A stretch of DNA of 64,000 nucleotides from Alopecurus myosuroides (Eukaryota > Streptophyta > Magnoliopsida > Poales > Poaceae). Shown here piece by piece: positions 45,897-55,179 of this stretch. The position numbers and the translations under genes are program-made. The stretch lies in contig CM054060.1 in assembly GCA_028641055.1 (NCBI GenBank), forward strand, positions 159,900,322 to 159,964,321. Direction: 5' to 3'. The notes beneath the pieces are model-generated. The model did not search any database. It worked only from the letters and a program-made list of their open reading frames with translations, and had not been told where the DNA came from. The first letter of the stretch is position 1; each line of letters begins with the position of its first letter.

Positions 45897-46833
45897 TTAT
45901 TTAGTGATAAGCATAGTTTTGCTTCATATAGAAATTGTTTTGGTAACAAGACTTGATCAACCTTCTTAACAAAGTGATTTTTAATGAAGAGGACAATGTT
46001 TTCACTTTGTTTTAACCTTCCCCATTATGTTTTCACCGTGATCTTACCTTGCTACCTTAGTATAATTATGTTTTCCACCATCCATAGTCATGTTTTCATC
46101 TTGACTACTGTGGTTATGCATGTTTTCCCCACCCATAATTTTGTTTTCACCACTTCCACCTTTTTTTCATTGGCCAATTTCCTTTTGGCGTGTCTCAAAA
46201 ACTTTGTAGTTTTGGTTTTGGTTTTTTTTTCACCTTTCCACATTTGTTTTTCTGATTTTTAATTATTTATTAAATTTTAAAAATTGCCCGAAAATGAAGT
46301 TTCTCTAAAAATCCAGAAAATTTATATTAAATTTTTACGTCGAAAATGAGGCAGAGAGGCACCTGGTAGACCCCAGGGGGATCCATCATGCAGGCACACC
46401 GTGCCTGGGCGTGGTCTGGCCTCTGGTGGCATCTGCACATGGTGTGGGCCCCCCTGGCCCTGCACTAGCTCTCCTCCCTGCCAAACAATCCTCTCTCTCA
46501 CCCAAACTCGAAAACATCTCTGGAACCCGAGTTCTTGTGTTCTTCCACGGAATTTTTTGATCTCTTTGCTCAGCCCACCTTTGTTGCTGAAATTTGGTGC
46601 ATTTGCTCTCCAGTATGTGACTCCTCCGATTATCCAAGTAGAATTTTATTTAGTGGAGTGTTTATTGAGTATTTTGGTACTATAGGTGACAACTTATGTG
46701 AGATAGCATGCTTGATTTGTGTGAAATGATTTAGTTTTGATGCATGTTTAGCCCTCCTATAAGTCTCTATAGTAGTTCCTAACATATAGTTGCTTGAAAT
46801 CAATTTTTGTGATGTTAGCTTAAAATTTCAGAA
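45897..46833. other. A: region where RT, RNase H and integrase are missing
   Basis: In complete Athila elements about 3-4 kb of pol follows protease. Here the sequence is T-rich with repeated TTTTCACC/TTTTCCACC motifs (46000-46150), then a GC-rich piece (46360-46480) and leader-like DNA up to the next ATG. No YxDD box, RNase H or integrase motif is seen on either strand. Either an internal deletion or a non-autonomous family. Confidence 0.7.
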
Positions 46834-47945
46834 ATGGACAACTTCAACTTTGGAGAAATCTTTAGGAGTGATGCTCCTAGGAGGACAAGGCCTTCACACT
46901 CAGCTACCTTGCTGAGATCTTCCTATAATGAGAACCTCATTGCACCAAGTATCAATGATGCGGGGGATTTTGGATATGCAAATCCATCCACCTTCCCTTG
47001 CTATACTTTTCTTAATGATGCAGGCATTCTAGAGGATTTCTTGCAGCTGGTTGAAAGGGTTGGGTTAACTAATTATATGAATGATGAGATCCCTCAGTAT
47101 GCTTTACTGACAAAAACTTTTGTTGGGAGTTTCAAATTCAATAACTCACTATATGACCCAACTGTTGCTTTTAAAATCTACGATAGACCTGTTGCCATGT
47201 CTTTGGATTTTTTTGCAGCATTGTAGGTATTAATGCATCGGGGACAGCGAGGAAGATTTCATAAAGGCCCGCTAATTTGATGGATCTTTACCGTGGAATT
47301 ACTAATGATGATGACCACACAGCTCAGCGTGGCAACATAAGAAATATTCAACTCCCCGTTATTAAATATTTCACTTACTACCTTGCTACTAGTGTTCTTG
47401 CCAGGGAAAACACTATTAATATTTCAAATTACCATCTTGCTTTTCTTGTTTCTGGATTGACTGAAAGTGCCAAGTATAACCTTGGTTCATTCATTGCTTG
47501 CCGCTTAGCCACTAAGGGACCCATTTATGGGGGTATTATTGCTATGCGTGTTTTGACTGCTCTAGATCTCTCTGTTGCTCCACATGATATTTTATTAGCT
47601 CCACAGAGAATTGATCTTGCTGCCATGAAGGCTCATCACTTTGTTACTGCAAACTCTACTGCTGGGCATCTAGTATAGAGGGTTTTATTTACTGATGGCG
47701 ACGAGAAGGAAGTTCTCTTCCCGCGGCCTGTTTTGTTTGATATGAGCAGGATGCCATGGTCGCGTTCAAAGGAAGAGTTGGATGAGTAGTTTAGCTTTCT
47801 TGAGTTCCACGAGCAACACGACCCCAAGCATCATATGGGGTAGAACGCGCCCTCCGAGGACTACACCATGCAGTACACCGGGACGTCCTCGAGCTCACAT
47901 CAGGAGGATGGCTCATCCTCGGCACACTATGGGGGTGCCACCTAA
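46834..47945 (+). pseudogene. A late frame (position of the Athila third ORF), broken
   Basis: Two pieces in different frames: 46834-47226 (MDNFNFGEIFRS; DAGILEDFLQLVERVGLTNY) and 47277-47678 (GNIRNIQLPVIKYFTYYLAT; ISNYHLAFLVSGLTES; LATKGPIYGGII). An acidic/serine-rich tail ends at TAA 47943-47945. I recognise this as a frame commonly found downstream of pol in grass Athila elements, where some plant elements carry an env-like gene. I see no signal peptide or convincing membrane helix, so I do not call it envelope. Breaks: stop at 47224-47226, frameshift before 47277, TAG near 47676 and further stops. Confidence 0.7.
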
Positions 47946-48610
47946 TGGCCCGCTTGGGATTGATCTCCACTTAGGCCAAAATCCTAAGCTCGGGGGGAGG
48001 TATACCGACATCACACTCATCTATATATCATGTTTTTTTCGGTTATTTGTATATCCATGTTTTCGTTTCTTTCGCTTCTTTTTGTTTTATTGTTTTGTTC
48101 TTGCTTTCCAAAACACAAAAAGACCAAAAATATTTCTACTGTTTCTCTTTATTTGTTCTTTAGTTTCTTTTGTTGGTTTGCTTTAATTTCTCGTTTCGGT
48201 TTAATATTCAAAAATCCAAAAAGATTTTGCTTTGTTTGCCTGTTTCTTTGTGTTCTTGTTTTTAATTCAAAAACCCAAAAATAGTTGTTGTTCTTCTTTG
48301 GTTTTGTAAAGTTTGATGCAGAGTTCAGTAGTCCTCCGTGACTCCATTGGATCTTGGTTATCATTCTATATTATTCAATCCACACGAGTGAAGAGCAATA
48401 ATGACGATTTACGACAATTCAAGTTGTGGTGAGAGGCTGGTATGAACTCTATTTGTTTTTATTTTTGTACATATACTCATCCGTGTGGACATGCTTAGTT
48501 TGTTCGTGTAAGGTGTATGCTATTTAATCGATTCTTAGTAGTTCGTGCTCTCTCATGTTTAGTCCCAACTTATTAATATTAGATAGCATGTCGTATAAAT
48601 GTTTGCTTTC
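47946..48610. other. A: 3' untranslated region, first part
   Basis: Begins with a GGGGGGAGGT purine run near 47992, then T-rich DNA (48020-48300) with phenylalanine-rich spurious frames. No gene seen. It ends at the solo LTR I with CTTTC. Confidence 0.5.
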
Positions 48611-50216
48611 TCATACGTCATAAACGTATCTATAATTTCTGATGTTCCATGTTATTTTCATGCCTTATGCTACATGTTTTCCTTCCCCTTTATGTCATTT
48701 TTATCGATTTCTTGGGACTAACATATTGACAAGATGCCACAGAGCCAGTTCCTTGTATTCTGCTGTTTTTAGTTTCAGAAAAGTTGTTCTGGAAATATTC
48801 TCAGAATTGGAAAATTCAAAGCCTGGAAGTCTTAGAATTCCTGAAGGTTCCACGGAGTCCCGAAGAGGCCCGGAGGAGGGCCACAGGGGGGCCACACCAT
48901 AGGGCAGCAAGCCCCCTGGCCACGCCTGGGGGTGGTGTGGGCCCCTCGGGCATCCATCACCATCGCCATTTCGCCTATTTATTTCCCCCGATACTAAAAC
49001 CCTAAAAATATACCACTTCGTCCCGAGAATCACCCAAGGCCGCTATCATCGTCAAACCGAGACCGGGAGGGTTCTGGAGCTCTCCCCGGCACCCTGCCGG
49101 GAGGGGAATTCATCACCGGAGGGGTCTACACCACCATGCCCGCCTCCGGAGTGATGCATGAGTAGTTCATCCCTGGACTACGGGTCCATAGCAGTAGCTA
49201 GATGGTTGTACTCTCCACCTTATGCCTCATGTTTACATCTCGTGAGCTGCCTCACATGATCGAGATCATCTATTTGTAATGCTACATGTTGTGTTTGCTG
49301 GGTCTGATGATTATTGAATGCTATGTCTGTTGATTATCAATCTATCATGTTATCTTCATGTGTATGTTATTTATGATATTGCATGCTCTGCGTTGTTAGT
49401 AGATGCTTTGGGCAAGTAGATGCTAGTGACTCCAAGAGGGAGTATTTATGCTCGATAGTGGGTTCATGCCTCCTTTGCATCTGTGCTTGAGTGACAGAAA
49501 CGTGACAGATGGAGGATGTGTTGTTGCCATTAGGGAGAAAACAACGATGTTTACTTCGTTTACATTGTTTACATTACACACTTTGCTTACTGCAATTATC
49601 CGTTGCTTGCAACTTAATACCCAACGTTTGTTCGGATGGTATTTGAAGGATGTATTATTAGTCATAGATCCAGTTGGATGCCGATCTATGTATTTTGTTG
49701 TAATGCCCGCATGAATATGATAGTAATCTTTATGTCATCCGTGTTCTTTATCTATCAATTGCCCATCTGTAATTTGTTCACCACGCATGTTAGTTACATT
49801 TTATGGAGAGACACCTCTAGTGAACTTTGGACCCCGGTCTATTTTATCATACTGATAATACACGCACTGCTTCCACACTGCTTTCACTATTTTCACACTC
49901 CTACTACTGTTTTCATAGTGTTCTCATACTGTTTTCCACACCATACATTTATCCTCTTTGTTATCAGCAAAACCGGTGAGATTGACAACCTCACTGCTAC
50001 GTCGGGGCAAAGTGAATTGATTGTGTTGTGTAGGTTCCACGTTGCTGCTGAACCTGTAGTGCGCCCTGCCATCTCAGCTGCATCAACCTTCAAAAATGCT
50101 TCTTCCTCCTACTGGTCGATTCAACCTTGGTTTCTTTTCTGAGGAAAAACTTGCTGCTACACTCTTCACACCTTGCGCTTGGGGTCTCCCAACGAGCGTG
50201 TGTCCACACTCGATCA
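48611..50216 (+). mobile_element. Element I: solo LTR of another Athila family, 1606 bp
   Basis: Begins TCATACGTCATAAACG (a TGATACGTC start with G to C) and ends GTGTGTCCACACTCGATCA. In between lie landmarks I know from a widespread grass Athila LTR: CTCCGGCACCCTGCCGG-like text at 49085-49110, CTGGACTACGGGTCCATAGC, GAGGGAGTATTTATGCTCG and CCGGTGAGATTGACAACCTC. No PBS or coding region follows, so it is a solo LTR left by LTR-LTR recombination. Flanks CTTTC (48606-48610) and CTTGC (50217-50221) match at four of five bases. Confidence 0.75.
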
Positions 50217-51484
50217 CTTGCATTGTTTTATTCAACAAGGGTATGACATTGTGGTATCTCCCTCTGATTGTTTTTCTTTAATCGACTTGGCACATGCTCA
50301 CGCATGCATAAGACTAAAAACAAAACGTCAATTAAGCCTCGATGATTTATTTTGCCTCTGAGTATTTGTATCACATTTATGCCCCCGTTAATTTTGTTTT
50401 ATCGCAAGCATGATTATGACAGTTGTTACTCTCTTGATTGCCGCACCCAGTCTATTGATAGCCTTCACCTGTACTGAGTATGAGCTCTACTCGTGCATCC
50501 AACTCCCAAAAACCAAAATTTTCCAAATGCGTCCACCATACCGACCTATATGTGGTATTTAACTGCCACTCCAAGTAAATTTCTTATGTGCTACCTTTAA
50601 AACCTTCAAAAATTATTCCTGTTTTGTGCCTCTGTTTTAGCTCATGAGGACGTAAATAGAGAATCTTTATCTCACTTGTTGATTGGACTTTGCACACCTG
50701 GACTAGTGGCTTCATCCGCTTATCCAAATGATCGAAGAGATGGCAGCGGGGTGCCCAGCCCCAAAATTGGTTACTATAAATTCTCTTCACTAGTTTTGCC
50801 CCTGATTTATCACCTTCTATACCAGTTGCGTCCTTCAATGGGAGCCGCTTTTTCAAGGCCTAGTTGGCTTGTGACGTACTGTATTGTTTGTTTACCATTC
50901 ATTGAAATAAGCATACACCTTTCTACAATAATGTTTTCAATACCTTTGTTTATAAAATAAAAAGCTCTAACACATGAGTTAATCCCTGCTTCCCTCCGCG
51001 AAGGGCCTTTCTTTTACTTTTATGTTGAGTCTTCACCTTCTCAGTTTACGCACCTTCTTGAGAGCATGGTTGTCATTCTTAGTGTAATGTGCTTGTCCCA
51101 AAACACGGTTGATTGTGGTATAACTTTGATGCTTGTATCTTTGATATCTTTATTTCTAGTCTTCATTTGAACTTCAGAGGTGCCCTAGCATTTATGTTTT
51201 GCTCCATTATCAAGGGAAAGCGAGTACACTTTATCATACCCTATTATGAGCATTGCAATCCTGCAGATTGATATACTTCATGTTGTTTATTATTAGTTTG
51301 TTGGCATCTCCTCATGGTTTGCATAACTGCTAGGTGACCTTTATCTTCCATACATCTTATTATGAATTTCCCCACCACTTGATCATATAGTGATTATATT
51401 TACATCATATGAAACAAATGTGTCCGTAAAAGTCTTTTATCGCACTCAGCTGTCACTGAATTGCTTGAGGACAAGCAATAAGCT
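50217..51484. other. A: 3' untranslated region, second part
   Basis: No coding frame that I can support. The segment from about 50885 to 51484 is clearly homologous to the reverse complement of 63403-64000 in element H (for example AATAAGCATACACCT and GCGAAGGGCCTTT), showing A and H are the same family. Confidence 0.6.
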
Positions 51485-51499
51485 AAGCTTGGGGGGAGT
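51485..51499 (+). other. Polypurine tract of A
   Basis: AAGCTTGGGGGGAGT directly before the 3' LTR start TGATACGTCC at 51500. The same motif precedes the LTR of H. Confidence 0.88.
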
Positions 51500-52879
51500 T
51501 GATACGTCCAAAATGTATCTCCTTTTTTGAACACTTTTCTTTTTGTTTTCCTCTAAACTTGTGAGTTTTGGATACCACTAACACGGACTAACGCTGTTTT
51601 CAGCAGAATTACCTTGGTGTCTCGTTTTTGTGCAGAAAAATCAAATTTCGGAAAATTGCCCAGAAAAGATCCCATTGAGCTTAAAACACCAGAAGACCCT
51701 GGGAGCTAGAGGGGTGAGGAGGGGGCACACCACCCCTGGCGTGCCCCCCTTGGCCGTGCTGCCAGCTGGTGTGGGCCACCCTGTTACCCTCTCGGACTCC
51801 CCTTTCGACTACATATGCCCCGTAACCTAAAAACCGAGAGGGGTTCGTCATATTCCACAGAAACACAACAGAGCGCCTCCGCCACCTTGAAACTCAATTC
51901 GGGGATCAGAAGTTCCTGTTCTGGCGCCCTGCTGGGACGGGGATTTGAAGGAGATCATCGCCATCGACACCGCCACCTCTTCTCCATCAACCATCCATGA
52001 TTGCCCCGTCCATGTGTGAGTAAACACCGTTGTAGGCTGAGAGGGATGGAAGGGATTGGATGCGATCGATAATGTAATAATGTTAGATTGTTAGGGCATA
52101 GTGCCTAGTATCCATTGTTAGTGTTTTCTACAGTTGTTGCAATTTGTTATGCTTAATGTTTTTCACTAGGGCCCGAGTGCCATGATCTCATATCTGAACA
52201 TGTTATTGTTTCATGAGTATAATTACGTTTGTTGATCATATCTGCAAGTTGTTTACACATGTCATTGTACGAAGCCCGAGGCCCCAAAGTGACAGAAATT
52301 GGGACAACCGGAGGGGATGGTTGTGATGTGAGTATCAGTGTGTTCACGAAGTGTTAATGCTTTGCTCCGGTGCTTTATTAAAAGGAGCACCTTAATTACC
52401 AGTAGTTTCCCTAGAGGCCCCGCTGCCACGGGCTGGTAGGACAAAAGATGTTGTGCAAGTTTCTCATTGTGAGCACGTACGACTATATTGGAACACATGC
52501 CTATGGTTTGCCTAGAAGTTGGATGTTTATTATTATTATCTGCAATGCCCATGTTTAGATTATTACATGACCTATGTTATCCATGCAACGCCCGTCCATC
52601 CATTCCCTCTATGCCTATGGTACTTCTCATTCTGCTGTTTTTCGTGATTGCTACGGCTGTTACTATTTTACCGCTGCTGTTATTTTATTTCTACTGCTGC
52701 TATAAAAATGTTACCACTGATAAATTGTTGCGAGCAAGTCTACTTTCAGGTGCAACTGAATTGACAACTCAGTTGTTAAGGCTAACAAATATTCTTTGGC
52801 TCCCCTTGTGTCGAATCAATAAATTTGGATTTTACTTCCCTCGAAGACTGTTGCGATCGCCTATACTTGTAGGTCATCA
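51500..52879 (+). repeat. 3' LTR of Athila A, 1380 bp
   Basis: TGATACGTCC to CTTGTAGGTCATCA. Full length, so it serves as reference for the split 5' copy, G (58167-59539) and H (62030-63388, opposite strand). Small frames inside are LTR sequence, not genes. Confidence 0.93.
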
Positions 52880-54980
52880 GCAGCCAGATTTTGTGATGCA
52901 GTTGTGAGTGTGAGGTGTTCCTCACTATGTGTCGGAGATTTGAGAAATGTCATGTGTGGCTTTGAATAGTCTAAATTGTAATATTGTTAAAAGTATTCTT
53001 GGTATTTAGTTATTTAAATGAGATATAAACAGTCTTTATAATTTCCCAAGAGAGTAGCACATTTGGCTGGTTTTAGCCACTTAACTTATAAATTGAGTGA
53101 GAGTAGCTCCCCCTTTAGCCGAAAGTGTTGATTCTTTGTTTTTTTCTAAGTTGTGCATTTATTTTATTTTAATTCTAAAAGTAGCTGCAATCATATTTTA
53201 AGTATGTTGTCTTTATTTGAGAGTCTCATTCATTACGTGCATCTAATCCTTGATGGGAGCCACACTGATGCTGATTTGAACACTGCAAGGGAGGAAGTTC
53301 CTTCAAGCCTGTTTGAACAGACAACAAAGGTATCTAGGATTTACGCATGATTTTTGAATATTTTGTTGTTTGGAGATTTACTAATATCACTTTACATTTG
53401 TAGATGTATGGTAAGTTATTATATTTCTAATAAAGTTAATGTCCATTCATTTCTCCTTTTCAGTTTTGTCCATGTAAGCTTGAATAAGTGGTATACTCAT
53501 GTTTTTCATGATCAATATGAATAAGAGTATTCAGGATGAACTTTGTAGCCATATAACAAATGTGTTTGCTTCACGTTGTCCTTTTCAGTCTCTTGTATGT
53601 AAAATATCTTCTAATTTAGAAGAAAGCTCCACAGTAAAAAAAATGAATTCAAGACTAAAAATTATGTTGTATCCCATCAGTTCAATTAAATGGTTGTTTT
53701 CTTGTAGATTTTTTCCCCAGGTGTACTGACCAGTCGTGGTGTTGGGAAAGGTGCATGAGGCAGTAAGTGGAGGTACCATCTATTTTGTTTCCGTCAGAAA
53801 TAAGTTTGTTAGGCAATCGCACCCACGAGTAGATGTGATGAAATCATCTGAGAGCACAAGTAGAGGTATCGGTATGAAACCGGTGTGACATGAATGATTT
53901 GCTAGATCTCACGTAGGGTAGACACATGTCACACATTAGGAGGTACAACTGTGAGCTGAAGGACTTGTCTTTAGACGCTTAACTTACATTATTTTTGTTA
54001 TTGTCTACTGCATATTCTCTTGAAGACGGTGTATTTGATGTCACCATTGGGGTTGTAGGCTAGCAGCGCATGGAGTGCCACATTCTAAGTGCATGAAGAA
54101 CTATTAATAAAGTGAAATGTTGTTAATGTGTCTATATTTATCGGTTGCTCCATGTGTTAGAGCATCCATAGTGGGGTGCTTGTATGCCTACTCTAGGAAA
54201 TATTTCCTGCCTAGTCTATAGTTATCGTGTCTAAGTCTGGGATCATCTTTGGAACCAACACAAAAAAAGTCGGCGGACACTTGAGGTCACTTTGACGGCA
54301 TCCTGAGAGGTCGCACTGCCTGTATAGACTCTTAAGGTACATTATTTACGCCCAACGAAGCACCCTCGGTAGATATTTTTTCTGTTTTTGTTTTTTTAAT
54401 CGTCAGCACAAGCGTCTAGCAATGGGAGATCTTATAAGGTTTCTGATGAGTTTATTTAGCTCTCATGCTATGCTTAAAACATAACCTGATTTAGGGCTTA
54501 TGAATCTTGTGAAATGATTTAATAAATAATAGATATTTCACAACTCTAAGATGGGAGTAGAAACCCCCACGATTACTATTGCTGAAAGTGGGATGATTGT
54601 TGCTATCATGCAAGAGACCATAGCAATTTGTCAGAGTCGGAGAAAACACCAATGAACAACGGTGAGTGATGTCACATTGTTGGGGTGAGCGACTATAAAA
54701 TATAATGACATTATGGCATTATTGTAGTGAGTTGAATACATAGCACACTGGTAACGAACGGTTAAACAACTTAAGTTCGGGTGATTGGTTGGTGTGAGTG
54801 GTGAAGTGGTGACATATGCAAAGATCAAGATTTGTAAATATTTTTGCCAAGAGCATGATTTCTACCTCGGATGGAAGGTGGCATAGGTAAAATGTTAGAA
54901 TATTCACTTGAATTGTGTTTATATGTATGGTGGCAAAAGTTAAATTTAAACCCCGTGGCAACGCACGGGCAACCAGCTAG
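52880..54980 (+). mobile_element. Helitron-like terminal segment with possible gene fragments
   Basis: Ends with a Helitron signature: hairpin CCCGTG-gcaacg-CACGGG (54952-54969), then CTAG (54977-54980) followed by T. No 5' TC terminus is visible, so A was probably inserted into this element, or the left boundary is undefined. Inside, 53223-53329 has an exon-like frame (SHTDADLNTAREEVPSSLFE) ending at a GT donor (AAAG|GTATCT). TTTTCAG and TTCCCCAG acceptor-like sites follow near 53460, 53587 and 53720. This fits captured gene pieces, but I do not recognise the gene. No Rep/helicase is present, so it would be non-autonomous. The rest (53730-54950) shows no supported frame. Confidence 0.5.
54952..54980 (+). 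other. Helitron 3' hairpin and CTAG end
   Basis: Six-base-pair GC stem with six-base loop, then seven bases, then CTAG with T on the flank. This matches the CTRR-end rule of Helitrons and the common grass variant with GCAACGCACGGG. Confidence 0.68.
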
Positions 54981-55065
54981 TACGGAAAAAAAGAAATCCA
55001 GTACACGTGCAAGTCTGTATTTTTAAAAAATTAAAACATCACTATATTGGCAAGCAAGCTAGCTA

Positions 55066-55145
55066 ATTAAAAACATTTCAGCCCCCTTAGGTACCCTGGT
55101 AAGAAAAAGAGTGCGTAAAAACTTGCTGCCCTGAGTTTACATCAT
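55066..55145 (-). other. Conserved 3' UTR motif in the LINE, shared with Retand E
   Basis: Plus strand ATTAAAAAC, CAGCCCCCTTAGGTACCCTGG, AAAAAGAGTGCGT, ACTTGCTGCCC, parallel to 19905-19985. Located about 35 bases past the stop of the RNase H frame. Confidence 0.75.
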
Positions 55146-55179
55146 AGTTACATTATTCACAAGCGTAACTCTAATACAA

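Larger units (their letters stand above)
13444..52879 (+). mobile_element. Element A: Athila-type retrotransposon that hosts E, F and I
   Basis: Parts in order: 5' LTR (13444-14232 and 42675-43163, split by E), tRNA-Asp PBS (43175), gag and protease remnants (43252-45896), a stretch without RT, RNase H or integrase, a conserved late frame (46834-47945), a long 3' untranslated part holding solo LTR I, PPT (51485) and 3' LTR (51500-52879). The first 117 bases of the 5' LTR are left of the window behind B. The family resembles the grass Sabrina-like Athila group by Gag and late-frame content; that name is from memory. GCAGC (52880-52884) should be the right target-site copy. Confidence 0.85.

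Noticed and set aside
46834..47945. Calling the late frame of Athila A an envelope gene
   Set aside because: No signal peptide, fusion-like or membrane segment seen; position alone is not enough.
48611..50216. Treating this as part of the Athila A 3' UTR
   Set aside because: It carries a full LTR text of a different Athila family with near-matching 5-bp flanks, and A-like 3' UTR sequence is found only outside it.
52880..54980. Calling the whole segment a host gene
   Set aside because: No continuous coding structure; it ends in a Helitron signature, and exon-like pieces are isolated.
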